Origin: CAVPCZ01 sp963779225
GTDB lineage: Bacteria > Bacteroidota > Ignavibacteria > UBA10030 > UBA6906
Length of the DNA: 64,000 bases
Assembly (NCBI GenBank): GCA_963779225.1
Contig: CAVZWW010000001.1
Coordinates: 992,001 to 1,056,000, forward strand
Direction of reading: 5' to 3'
A program made the translations under genes and the position numbers. The notes under the pieces are model-generated. The model searched no databases. It saw only the letters and a program-made list of their open reading frames with translations, and was not told the DNA's origin. Below, piece after piece: positions 18,393 to 26,878 of this stretch (within the stretch, counting starts at the first letter, position 1; every line of letters begins with the position of its first letter).

Positions 18393-20507
18393 ATGAAAAA
18401 ATTCGCTGCAACGGTTGTCGTTGCGTTCTTCGTCTGCGGACTTTCCGCGGCTCAATCTCAACAGTCCGCACCTGAACTCACGATCACCATCCTTTACGAT
18501 AATACCGTGTTCACTCAGGGGACAACGGCGGATTGGGGATTTTCCTGCTTCATTCAGGGCCCGGAGGATACCATCCTCTATGACGGCGGGGCCAACGGCG
18601 ACATACTTCTGAACAACGCCGCAGCCCTTGGCATCGATCTTTCGAGCGTGAAGAAGATGTTTCTCTCGCACGACCACTCTGACCACGTGGTTGGGTTCAC
18701 TGGTGCCCTTCCAAGAGCCCCGGGCGTACCGGTCTACGTGGGCGCTCTGTTCTCTCGATCGGTTCTCCAGGGCATAGCGCTTTACGGCGGACAGGCCGTG
18801 CTTGTGACAGGGCCGGTTGAGGTCTCGAGCGGTCTCTACTCGTCGGGTGAGCTTGCGAGCGGTATTGGAGCATACGAGCAGACGCTCGTCATCGATACGG
18901 ACAGTGGGCTGGTAGTTGTTGTCGGATGCTCGCATCCGGGAATCGTGGAGATTCTGAAACGGATTAAAGAGGGACTCGGGAGGGAGTTGTTTGCGGTCTT
19001 TGGCGGCTTCCATCTGCTTGATCTCACACAACCCCAGGTGGAGGCAATCATCCAGGAGTTCCGAAACCTGGGCGTACGGAAGTGCGGGGCGACGCATTGC
19101 ACGGGAGAGGGCCCCATCCAGTGGATCTCCCAGGCTTACGGGAACGACTTTCTGCCCATGGGGGTGGGACGGGTCCTCCGGTTCTCCGTCTCGAACGTTC
19201 CCGTGAACAGTCCCGCGATTTGGCTTTTCCCCGGGGCGATCGACTTCGGTGAAGAGGAACTGGGCGGCAGGCAGGATACGGTAACACTGAAAATGGAGAA
19301 CATCACTCCTCGGCCTTTGAGCGTATCGATGATTTCTCACACGAATGCGGCATTTGAAATTCTGGACATCCCCCAACTGCCGGCGACGGTACAATCCGGC
19401 ACACCTTTGATAGTTCGGGCAGTATTCCACCCGGCTGCACCCGAGTTGTACTGGGACACCATAAAGGTCGTCAGCGATGATCTGATGAGTCCTATGCGGC
19501 TCATTCCGGTGAAGGGGGAAACGTTTACTGTTACCCGTGCGTCAGAGAATATCCTGTACGCACTGGGTGGCCAGACGGATGGGGGGAACCTGAGGATCGT
19601 TGACCCCGCAACCGGCTCGACTCGGCTTATCGGGTCATCCGGCTGCTCACAGATTGAGGGGGCCAGGGTCTCGCCATCCACGGGGGAAATCATAGCACTG
19701 GCTGTGGACGGCTCCTCCACCTCTATGGTGCGTCTCAGCGCGACAGGGAGCCACTTCGTACCCATTGTGAAATGGTTCTCCACGGGGTGGAAGGGGATGG
19801 CGTTTCGGGGGGATGAACTGTACGTGACACGTGCAAGCAGGCTGTTCAGTTGGGACATGAAGGCGCTTGCGGGCACGCTTGTCAAAGAGTTTCCCAGCCA
19901 GTACCAGTTCTCCGGTCTGGCCTACAGGAGCGGACAGAATGATTTCCTGGCAACCGTGCGGACAACCGGGAGTGCGGCGGATTCGCTCTATCGAATAGAT
20001 CCCGCCACTTGGACCATCACCGCAGTGGGTCCCCTGGGCATGACACCCGTTACGGACATCCTGCTTGATGACACAAAGAAGCTGTTCGGAGTGCTCACCT
20101 CCGGGACGAGTGAGAGCATTCTTCTTCAGATCGACCAGGAAACCGGGGCTGCAAAAATGATCGGGCCTATGGGCGCAGCGGATATCATGGCCCTTGCAGG
20201 GCAGGGTGTGGCCACAGAGGCGGGTATGACGAACATGGTGCCGGACGCATTCTGGCTGTCACAGAACTACCCCAACCCCTTCAACCCCTCGACCACGATC
20301 CGCTACGGCCTGCCCAACAAGACAACTGTGCAGTTGTCAGTCTTCAACACCCTCGGCCAGCAGGTGGCACAACTCGTCAATGGTGACATGGAGGCTGGGT
20401 ACCACGAGGTGCGGTTCGATGGGAGCAAGCTCGCAAGCGGGGTATACCTGTACAGGATGCAAGCGGGATCGTATGTGGAGACCCGCAAGCTCCTTCTTGT
20501 CCGTTGA
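18393..20507 (+). CDS. Exported metallo-beta-lactamase-fold protein fused to Ig-like domain, propeller and T9SS tail
   Basis: 704 residues. Signal peptide 1-20; residues ~28-270 are a metallo-beta-lactamase fold with LSHDHSDHVVG (HxHxDH zinc motif, residues ~90-97), GCSHPGI and GATHCTGEGP supplying later metal ligands. This resembles the 7,8-dihydropterin-6-methyl phosphate synthase-like MBL subgroup. Residues ~275-380 look like an ASH/choice-of-anchor Ig-like domain (INFG-type FGEEELGGRQDTVTLKMEN). Residues ~385-600 look propeller-like (YALGGQTDGGNLRIVDP). The last ~80 residues are the T9SS sorting domain (NPFNPSTTIRYGLP ... ASGVYLYRM). Probably a cell-surface hydrolase. GGAGG precedes the ATG. 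Confidence 0.88.
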   Translation: MKKFAATVVVAFFVCGLSAAQSQQSAPELTITILYDNTVFTQGTTADWGFSCFIQGPEDTILYDGGANGDILLNNAAALGIDLSSVKKMFLSHDHSDHVVGFTGALPRAPGVPVYVGALFSRSVLQGIALYGGQAVLVTGPVEVSSGLYSSGELASGIGAYEQTLVIDTDSGLVVVVGCSHPGIVEILKRIKEGLGRELFAVFGGFHLLDLTQPQVEAIIQEFRNLGVRKCGATHCTGEGPIQWISQAYGNDFLPMGVGRVLRFSVSNVPVNSPAIWLFPGAIDFGEEELGGRQDTVTLKMENITPRPLSVSMISHTNAAFEILDIPQLPATVQSGTPLIVRAVFHPAAPELYWDTIKVVSDDLMSPMRLIPVKGETFTVTRASENILYALGGQTDGGNLRIVDPATGSTRLIGSSGCSQIEGARVSPSTGEIIALAVDGSSTSMVRLSATGSHFVPIVKWFSTGWKGMAFRGDELYVTRASRLFSWDMKALAGTLVKEFPSQYQFSGLAYRSGQNDFLATVRTTGSAADSLYRIDPATWTITAVGPLGMTPVTDILLDDTKKLFGVLTSGTSESILLQIDQETGAAKMIGPMGAADIMALAGQGVATEAGMTNMVPDAFWLSQNYPNPFNPSTTIRYGLPNKTTVQLSVFNTLGQQVAQLVNGDMEAGYHEVRFDGSKLASGVYLYRMQAGSYVETRKLLLVR

Positions 20508-20585
20508 AATCTGGTTGATAAAGAAGTGTTGAATGGAATACTGCAAAACAATGGCACCTGCTCGATTGAAAGGTTCCCACCTAAC

Positions 20586-20640
20586 GCAAAAATGCCCGAA
20601 CCGTATCGATTCAGGCACTTCCTGCGGGGCGGATGGGGGT
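20586..20640 (-). repeat. tRNA-Asp 3'-end/terminator scar
   Basis: 48 bases (20586-20633) are identical to 48312-48359, which is the terminator and 3' acceptor end of the intact tRNA-Asp. Homology to the tRNA then stops, so only about 10-15 bases of tRNA are present. The sequence after it (GGGGTCT, then GAACCCTGAT) is shared with the scar at 22777-22815. Read on the minus strand as tRNA 3' end followed by terminator. Confidence 0.8.
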
Positions 20641-20781
20641 CTCAGAGAACCCTGATCTTCGGCGTATTTCCCCTGGAATCGCTGAAACGATGAAGTTGAG
20701 AACCTTGACATACGTTCTCATACTGGATATATTGCAACTGTATGATCATTCCAGTCGGCTTTCACTTGGGTGACGAAACAT

Positions 20782-21051
20782 ATGCCCGTAATTTCGATGT
20801 TTTATGGTATCGTTGTGTTGATGTACTACTTCGACGATAAGCAGCATAAGACACCCCATATCCATGCTCAGTATGGGGAAGAAGAAGCCGTTGTTTCCAT
20901 CCCTGAGGGAAATGTGATCGCAGGAACGCTACCACCGGCGAAGCTGAGACTTGTTCTTGCATGGATCGAGATTCACAAAGAAGAGCTCCTTGCGAATTGG
21001 CGGCTTGCTACGGAAGGTCAACAGGTCTTTAACATCGATCCGCTGAAGTGA
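20782..21051 (+). CDS. DUF4160 protein
   Basis: 89 residues from ATG 20782 (an upstream GTG at 20770 is possible). It has the DUF4160 signature: MPVISMFYGIVVLMYYFDD, HKTPHIHAQYGEEEAVVSI and LRLVLAWIEIHKEELLANW. DUF4160 proteins are small, cytoplasmic, and often paired with DUF2442 as here. The pair is suspected to form a toxin-antitoxin-like or regulatory unit, but the biochemical role is not established. Confidence 0.92.
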   Translation: MPVISMFYGIVVLMYYFDDKQHKTPHIHAQYGEEEAVVSIPEGNVIAGTLPPAKLRLVLAWIEIHKEELLANWRLATEGQQVFNIDPLK

Positions 21052-21055
21052 TCAT

Positions 21056-21331
21056 ATGAACAAAGTAATTTCGGTTACGCCACAAGACGATCACTCGCTC
21101 ATTCTTGTTTTTGATGACGGAGCACAGCGTCTCTTCGATGTACGGCCGTATCTTGACAAGGGGATCTTTGTCGAATTGAAGAGCCTCGTGTATTTCAAGC
21201 AAGTCAGGATCGCCTTTGGGACGGTCCAGTGGCCGCACCACCAGGACTTCGCGCCTGAGACGCTCTATCATGACTCTCGAACGTTTGTTGCTGCGCAGGA
21301 ATCCTCATCAGTTCATCCGTCGCGGTATTAG
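21056..21331 (+). CDS. DUF2442 protein
   Basis: 91 residues, starting four bases after the DUF4160 stop, so translationally linked. DUF2442 features: VISVTPQDDHSLILVFDDGAQRLFDVRPYL and KSLVYFKQVRIAFGTVQWP. Typical DUF2442 proteins are ~80 residues; the last ~15 here may be non-conserved. Suspected partner of the preceding DUF4160 gene. Confidence 0.9.
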   Translation: MNKVISVTPQDDHSLILVFDDGAQRLFDVRPYLDKGIFVELKSLVYFKQVRIAFGTVQWPHHQDFAPETLYHDSRTFVAAQESSSVHPSRY

Positions 21332-21553
21332 GGGCTCGTTCCTCCGGCTCCCGGCGCCTCCCCGGAAGTTCAGCGATACCACATCATACTCCGCCCTGGA
21401 TCGATCACTGTCTTGATCAAACTTGCGACCCTGATGCAGATATCCGGCATACTTGAGCGCTTTCGAACCGGTCAGTTGGAAATCTGAACCCGGTACGCCT
21501 TCGCTTCTGGACAGTCCATTTCCCTTAACTGAAAACACCGAGTATCCGGAAAT

Positions 21554-22591
21554 ATGCGATCCCACTCTCCCTCCCTTGCACAGTGGCGCGAGCTTTTTGA
21601 AGCAGCGTCTGCATTTCATAACCTCGCACCATGGCAGTGGATGACCGATGAAATGGTCTTCGGTGTGAGAGATCCCGCCACTGGGACGACCGGCTACTGC
21701 TGCGTTCTCGGCGCTCTGGGAAGTCTCCTTGCCCTCAATGTGTATCTCGGCGGCGAGGGGCTGGAAAGTTACAATGCGATCTATCACGCGGAAGTGACCG
21801 GCAACCGGACCGACGCGCCCTACCTCCAACGGTTGCTTATGGCTTCGTTTGAGAATCGAAAGGATCTTGACAAGCGGGATCTCGAGGTTATCAGAGCGCT
21901 CGGGCTGACATTCAAAGGCACTCAGACGTGGCCGCAATTCCGAGATTACTGGCCGGGACTGTGTCCGTGGTACATCGATTCCGATCAGGCCTGTTTTCTG
22001 ACATTTGCATTGCGACAGGCTCATGCCATAGCTCTTCGTGTCCGGAGCGATCCTGACATGCTCCTGTTGAATCGTCATGATCTCATCCTTGTTCGGGTCC
22101 CGCATGGATCACCCAAGGACATTTCATGGACTGATTCCTGGCTGCCGCCCGATCCTGTTCCTGCCCGGACACCAATCTCTGTGCTGCCTTCGGCGCGCGA
22201 TCTCAAAGGACTCAAGGGTATGGCCATAGGCACTTCAGTGTGGGAGTTGGACTACTGGCACGTGGCGACCACGATTCAGGAGAGGCCGACCGAGCGGGCC
22301 TATTTTCCGAAGATGCTCCTGGCAGTGGAAGCCGCGAGCGGTCTTGTGATGGCGACTCAGCTCTTCAGGCCGGACATGCCTGCGGCTGCTGTGCAAACTG
22401 AATTCCTGCGATCGATCTGTAAGCTACCCGAGCTTCCCGCAGAGATCAGGATCAAGCGCGATGAACTGCTGGAAATCATCGGCCCTGCCGGGCTAGCCGC
22501 TGGCCTGCGTGTGCGGAAGGTCGACTCACTGCCGAACCTGGGGCGTGCATGGGATGAACTCCATGCTTTCATGACTAAAGAGAGACGATAG
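21554..22591 (+). CDS. Hypothetical protein resembling DUF7309/DUF6930 proteins
   Basis: 345 residues, cytoplasmic-looking. The N-terminal ~170 residues (WRELFEAASAFHNLAPWQWM, GYCCVLGALGSLLALNVYLG) match the pattern of the DUF7309 N-terminal domain. The C-terminal ~150 (ELDYWHVATTIQERPTERAYFPKML) resemble DUF6930, which is often joined to it. Function unknown. No convincing Shine-Dalgarno site before ATG 21554. Confidence 0.7.
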   Translation: MRSHSPSLAQWRELFEAASAFHNLAPWQWMTDEMVFGVRDPATGTTGYCCVLGALGSLLALNVYLGGEGLESYNAIYHAEVTGNRTDAPYLQRLLMASFENRKDLDKRDLEVIRALGLTFKGTQTWPQFRDYWPGLCPWYIDSDQACFLTFALRQAHAIALRVRSDPDMLLLNRHDLILVRVPHGSPKDISWTDSWLPPDPVPARTPISVLPSARDLKGLKGMAIGTSVWELDYWHVATTIQERPTERAYFPKMLLAVEAASGLVMATQLFRPDMPAAAVQTEFLRSICKLPELPAEIRIKRDELLEIIGPAGLAAGLRVRKVDSLPNLGRAWDELHAFMTKERR

Positions 22592-22710
22592 CCGGAGTTG
22601 TTCCCATCTGGATCCTCCGTAGGGGGCAATCATTGTGGGGTGGGGAAGCGGTGGGACGATGATGGCGGATCGAAATGCAGGAGAGTTTGGAAGGGAGACG
22701 GGAAATGAAA

Positions 22711-22733
22711 GAGCCCGGAAACTTACCGGGCTC
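22711..22733 (-). terminator. Hairpin with U-run on the minus strand
   Basis: Perfect 8-bp stem GAGCCCGG/CCGGGCTC with a 7-base loop. On the minus strand it is followed by TTTCATTT. It may terminate minus-strand transcription coming from the tRNA-like scar at 22777-22815. Confidence 0.5.
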
Positions 22734-22776
22734 CAGATTATCCATGATCCATGGACAAAGGATAACTGAAAATTCA

Positions 22777-22815
22777 ATCCCGCGAAGCGGGATCGTGCGG
22801 GGCGGACGGGGGTCT
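22777..22815 (-). repeat. tRNA-Asp 3'-end scar with its own terminator
   Basis: The last ~13 bases of tRNA-Asp (CGGGGCGGACGGG on the plus strand, 22798-22810) sit beside a perfect 7-bp hairpin ATCCCGC/GCGGGAT with a GAA loop. On the minus strand the hairpin follows the tRNA end and is followed by an AT-rich GAATTTTC. The terminator sequence differs from the others, while flanking GGGGTCT...GAACCCTGAT matches the 20586 scar. Confidence 0.65.
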
Positions 22816-22965
22816 GGAAGAACCCTGATGTTCCTCGAATTCGGCGTTCAGAGGCCAGAATCTGGGATTCGTGAGCGGTTGGAGTAGCGGCTGGAGTAGC
22901 CGAACCGACCACTTGACTATGTCAAAGCCCTACCGCATATTCGAATGGTACTTTCGGGGGGAACG

Positions 22966-23448
22966 ATGAAGCTTCATATGCCTCTTATCCGGAATTCTTG
23001 GATGGGAGGCATTGGTGTTTTTTCGTGGATGTGCTTCTTGGCCGCACTGATGAGCCTGCTTGCGCCCCAGCCCACCAGATCGCAGACGGACGTGTTCCCC
23101 CTCCAAATTGGCCGGCACGTGCAATATGACTATCGCAGCTCCGTGTCATTTCCGACCCAGGCGGGAAGCGGACCATCGGCTGTTGGGAAATCTGATTCGG
23201 GGATCGCGAAGTATACGATGCTCGATGCTCGCCGTGATGACGATTCAACATGCTCATGGCACGTACGTCAGACATACCGATTGCTCCATCATTACTCTGA
23301 CAATGGCGGAGGGGATAGCCTCTTTTGAACGCAGGATTCAATCCAGCTTGTTCTGAAACAAAAGCTCACTGGGCAGCACGAACTCACTTTTACTGGATTG
23401 ATCTGGGAATTCCCTGTACCGAGCGGAGCGCAACGGCGATGTTCGTGA
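22966..23448 (+). pseudogene. Exported protein gene broken by an in-frame TGA
   Basis: The ATG at 22966 encodes a signal peptide (GVFSWMCFLAALMSLLAPQP) and then a plausible secreted domain (FPLQIGRHVQYDYRSS), stopping at TGA 23326-23328. The same frame stays open for 39 more codons with gene-like content (QDSIQLVLKQKLTGQHELTF, then TGLIWEFPVPSG) up to TGA 23446-23448. Its first codons and upstream sequence recur at 26392-26476. Confidence 0.5.
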
Positions 23449-23688
23449 AGATTCGAGCTTGATGTACAGCTCCGGCATACCTGGAAGCAGATATCGGAAA
23501 TCTTAGAAGATCTGGCCTGAATAGTGGGGTCTTTCGAAATTCCGCAGCCAACTTTCGGTTCGGCAGGCTTGGTGATGCCCTCAGGGCTTGGTCGTCGTTG
23601 TCATTCGAAATGAGGACGTGGTCATGGCAAGGTTCACGTTTTCGTTTATGCCCGTGTGGTTTCTGTTCAAATCAAGGAGGGGACAATA

Positions 23689-24354
23689 GTGGCTGACATT
23701 CGTATCAAGTCGGGCAAAGCTTGGTTAGGATTCTCTGGCTGGGGAATAAGACTGAAGGTCTATGGACAAGCGCCTAACTCAAGCCCCGTGCTATTGGCAG
23801 AAACGCCGGCTCACCACCCGACTTCGACGCCACCGTATTTGGGGACTGGGATATATGCCCAGGATGGGCAATTCCTCTATATCGAGACAAATGGAATTGG
23901 CACCTACAAAATTTGGGCCGAGCATCCGGATGATTCAAACCTCAAAGCCGAGGACACCTACGACTTTGATCCAGATTACCAGGGCGAAGGTGACCCCTTC
24001 GATTGGAGAACGGATGGAAATGTCCCTGACTTGATAATTCCCTCAAAGCACTTCATCGTCAACGGCACCATGCAGGCTCAGTTTGTCGTCGACGAACTGC
24101 ATTTGGTTGCGAGCTTGAATTATGCTTGCGATAGCATTGTGCCGAATTTCACCTATAGCTTGAGCGGCTCTCCTCTCAGTGCAAACTTTTCTCGACATTT
24201 TGCCTTTCCTACTCAGACAGAAACTCAGTTCCATGTCTATGCTAGAGATCATACATGTACTAACGCTCGTTCGAACGTAGAGACACTGAATAACGTGACT
24301 GGTGCAGGTGAGGCGATAAATCTCCAGAACACGTTGATTGTCCCCGTGGATTAG
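23689..24354 (+). CDS. Hypothetical protein, no recognised domain
   Basis: 221 residues from GTG 23689, chosen because AAGGAGGGG lies just upstream. Beta-rich and without a signal peptide. Contains aromatic and glycine-rich stretches (WLGFSGWGIRLKVYG, YLGTGIYAQDGQFLYIETNG) and a likely disulfide-free C-terminal half. The next gene starts ten bases after its stop, so the two probably form a transcript. No family is recognised. Confidence 0.65.
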   Translation: MADIRIKSGKAWLGFSGWGIRLKVYGQAPNSSPVLLAETPAHHPTSTPPYLGTGIYAQDGQFLYIETNGIGTYKIWAEHPDDSNLKAEDTYDFDPDYQGEGDPFDWRTDGNVPDLIIPSKHFIVNGTMQAQFVVDELHLVASLNYACDSIVPNFTYSLSGSPLSANFSRHFAFPTQTETQFHVYARDHTCTNARSNVETLNNVTGAGEAINLQNTLIVPVD

Positions 24355-24364
24355 GACTGGAGTC

Positions 24365-25393
24365 ATGACAAGACAGATTCTTTGCGTCCTTGCGGCATCA
24401 CTCGTTGTTTCCTGTAATGATCTTGGAATTGAGTCCGGTTACACACCATTTAGTGGGAGAATAGCATTCGGCGTGGTGATGCAGGAGCACGACGGTTCCA
24501 TTTACAGTGATGTGATGGTGGTGGATGGGGAGGGTACCCTTCTGAAGATCAGCTCAGCGGAGAACTGTTACAGTCGGAGACCTGATATAACGAGAGACGG
24601 AACAAAGATTGCGTTCACTTCATGCGCATATCAGAGCACAAAGGTCTTCATCTGTCACAGCGATGGAACCGGGGTACGGAATCTCTCACGCGATTCGGCA
24701 ATTGAAGAATTTCCGACGTGGTCACCAGATGGGAGTTACCTCGCATTCATAAGTTTTCGGGAAGGATCCCGGGATATTTTTCTGTTGCAGGACTCAACCG
24801 GGGATGAAGTCAAGCTGACCTCTGGCGATGGGAGCTACTGGATCGGCAACTGGGCAGCAGATAACTCCACATTGACGTATTATGGGTACCGGGCAGGGGG
24901 TAGCGTGCAAGGAGAGGTATTCGTATATGACCTTTGGAGTCGTACAAGTCGACAGGTCACAGGGGGGGATGGATGGAAAATGCAGCCGAGAGTGACACCC
25001 GATGGATTGCTCATTGCATACCAACGGAACTGGAAGCTGCATTTTCTTTCATCTGACGGGTCTACGGATGTTCAGGTCACAGGTGTGCCCGATTCAGTGT
25101 CGGATCAAATGGGGTGGTCCTCTCGGGGCGACTTTTTGGTATTTCAGGCGTTTGCCAACGGACGATGGGACATCTATAGAGTGAACCGCGACGGTTCGGG
25201 AGTGGTGAACCTTACCGGAGATTCCTTTGAGGGACACACACCCGTGCTCTCACCCGATGACACAGAAATCGCATACGTTGCAGGCACCGGCGCATCATCG
25301 AGAATCTACCTGATGAACAACAACGGGAGGAACAAAAGAGCTCTCACAAACGGTAACCAGAGAGAGTTTTCACCTTCGTGGGGGAATTTCTGA
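24365..25393 (+). CDS. PD40/TolB-like propeller lipoprotein
   Basis: 342 residues from ATG 24365 with GGAG upstream. Lipobox LVVSC makes it a lipoprotein. Repeated PD40 blades: PDITRDGTKIAFTS, PTWSPDGSYLAFIS, PRVTPDGLLIAYQR, GWSSRGDFLVFQA, PVLSPDDTEIAYV and SPSWGNF. It has the architecture of TolB-like propellers that act as periplasmic or surface scaffolds. No Tol-Pal genes are nearby, so it is unlikely to be TolB itself. Confidence 0.85.
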   Translation: MTRQILCVLAASLVVSCNDLGIESGYTPFSGRIAFGVVMQEHDGSIYSDVMVVDGEGTLLKISSAENCYSRRPDITRDGTKIAFTSCAYQSTKVFICHSDGTGVRNLSRDSAIEEFPTWSPDGSYLAFISFREGSRDIFLLQDSTGDEVKLTSGDGSYWIGNWAADNSTLTYYGYRAGGSVQGEVFVYDLWSRTSRQVTGGDGWKMQPRVTPDGLLIAYQRNWKLHFLSSDGSTDVQVTGVPDSVSDQMGWSSRGDFLVFQAFANGRWDIYRVNRDGSGVVNLTGDSFEGHTPVLSPDDTEIAYVAGTGASSRIYLMNNNGRNKRALTNGNQREFSPSWGNF

Positions 25394-25802
25394 CTTCTTG
25401 TGCAGTGTGACGAGTGAGTGTTCGCTGAATGTCTAATTTCAGTCGGTGGCTGATGGGTGGGCTTTCAGAGGCCTGCCCTTTCATGTTTTCCTGTGAAGTC
25501 CCCCGCAAGAAACTGCTCTCCGCAGTGGGGCTTGACGCTCCCGGTGTTCAGGTAGGATCCCTGGGGAACCGACAATACCCGAGAAACCGCACGATTCTCA
25601 GGAGCATCCTGCCTGAGGGCTCATGGCGGTTCTTCTCCCGGATTGTGATTGTCATTGTATCCACCCCCAAGACCTCCGCCCCTTCCCTCTGGAGCATACC
25701 CAGATCAAGCCGCCTCGTCTTGACGTGGTCTGTGTTGGAAAATTGTTGAAAGAACCTGTCGAAATCCGTGGCACCTGCTCATCGAAAGGTGCCCTCACGA
25801 AA

Positions 25803-25890
25803 GCAAAAATGCCCGAATCAAATTGACTCGGGCACTTCGTGCGGGGCGGACGGGACTCGAACCCGCGACCTCCTGCGTGACAGGCAGGCG
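25803..25890 (-). repeat. Partial tRNA-Asp (3' two thirds) plus terminator
   Basis: 25842-25890 is identical over 49 bases to 48351-48399: on the minus strand it contains the anticodon arm (GTC), variable loop, T arm and 3' acceptor strand of tRNA-Asp. The D arm and 5' acceptor strand are missing, so it cannot be a functional tRNA. It is followed by a strong terminator (TGCCCGA/TCGGGCA stem, then UUUUU; 25803-25837). Confidence 0.85.
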
Positions 25891-25974
25891 GATACGGCTT
25901 TTCCCGTCTCAACATCCTCAAATCTGTACTGTTTTCGCCACCTGACTACCACGCTCAGTCACAATTTCGAGGGC

Positions 25975-26010
25975 CTGAGCAACCACTTGAGCAACCACCT
26001 GGACAACCAC
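25975..26010. repeat. Three tandem 12-bp repeats
   Basis: Units CTGAGCAACCAC, TTGAGCAACCAC and CTGGACAACCAC follow one another without a gap, about 85 bases beyond the tRNA-Asp scar. A different pair of 12-bp tandem units (GGTTGGAGTAGC, GGCTGGAGTAGC; 22877-22900) sits at a similar distance from the scar at 22777. Confidence 0.6.
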
Positions 26011-26410
26011 CGACCAAGTAGAACATAGCGCTGTATGAACCGAGCGCAAACCTTGTCGACTGATGCAATATATGAGCGGCGGTCAGGTGTTGTCAAGGGG
26101 AATCTATCTTGGCGGTGGGTCATCGGCTCAAGGTCCCACTGCGATCGGAAATGTTATTTGATCCTTGCCCCGTGAATCACCATAATGCAATTGGCAATCG
26201 CATTCATCAACTCCCAAGCACAGGTTTGGCCTGCCGACCAGGCCATCCTTTTTGTTCTTCCTCCCGCGGCCCCTTGGGAGCGCCTTCACAACTTCCTCGC
26301 TCGACTTCATCCCTATTCGAACTTCACCCCTGAAATAGTCCCTGGAATCCCCCGCTGGTTGACAATCCCAATTCGTAGGCGTATCTTTCATATGCACTAT
26401 CGGGGGAACG

Positions 26411-26473
26411 ATGGAACTGCATATGCCTCTTATCTGGATTTCAAGGATGGGAGGCTTTATTGTTTGTGGCTGA
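26411..26473 (+). pseudogene. 5' stub related to the exported-protein pseudogene at 22966
   Basis: Encodes MELHMPLIWISRMGGFIVCG and stops. The first 15 residues match those at 22966 (MKLHMPLIRNSWMGG), and the upstream sequence (CGGGGGAACG) matches as well. A duplicated and decayed gene start. Confidence 0.5.
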
Positions 26474-26878
26474 TGGTTCTCTCTGTGCAGTCTATCCATC
26501 TCTGAAGTGCTATTTCGCTGCGACTGTGCAGCGATCTGTGGCGGTTGATGTTGCTATACACAAATATAGCATCCTGACGGATTGATGGATCAGGGTGCGT
26601 CTACAGTATAATAGATGTTGGGGCGCAGCGGATGCAAGTGCTTGAATTCGCGATCAAATGCTCTCTTGAAGTCGATGAGTCTTCTTCGTGGGCATTGAAC
26701 TTTCGGAATTGTCCCTGAAAAGGTATACGGTCCACAAGCAGTCTGCCTATCGAGGTGAGATATGGTTCGACTCGCACGATTCGATTTCGAACCGATCCGG
26801 GTCACCTCGAAACACTCCACTTGAGCATCGAGAGAAATCGGCTTACTGATGACGGTTGAACGAAAGGAGAATAGCATC

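Larger units (their letters stand above)
25394..26878. other. Long non-coding accessory region
   Basis: About 1.5 kb without an intact gene. It contains the longest tRNA-Asp scar (25803-25890), three 12-bp tandem repeats (25975-26010) and a decayed copy of the 5' end of the pseudogene at 22966 (26411-26473). A GGCACCT/AGGTGCC hairpin near 25770-25795 is shared in part with the region before the scar at 20586. Confidence 0.5.

Noticed and set aside
24365..25393. Naming the PD40 lipoprotein TolB
   Set aside because: It has a lipobox and lacks neighbouring tol-pal genes; the blade motif alone is shared by many proteins.
26185..26505. 106-codon plus-strand frame in the 25.4-26.9 kb gap
   Set aside because: No ribosome-binding site, no domain, and it runs through a duplicated pseudogene start in another frame.
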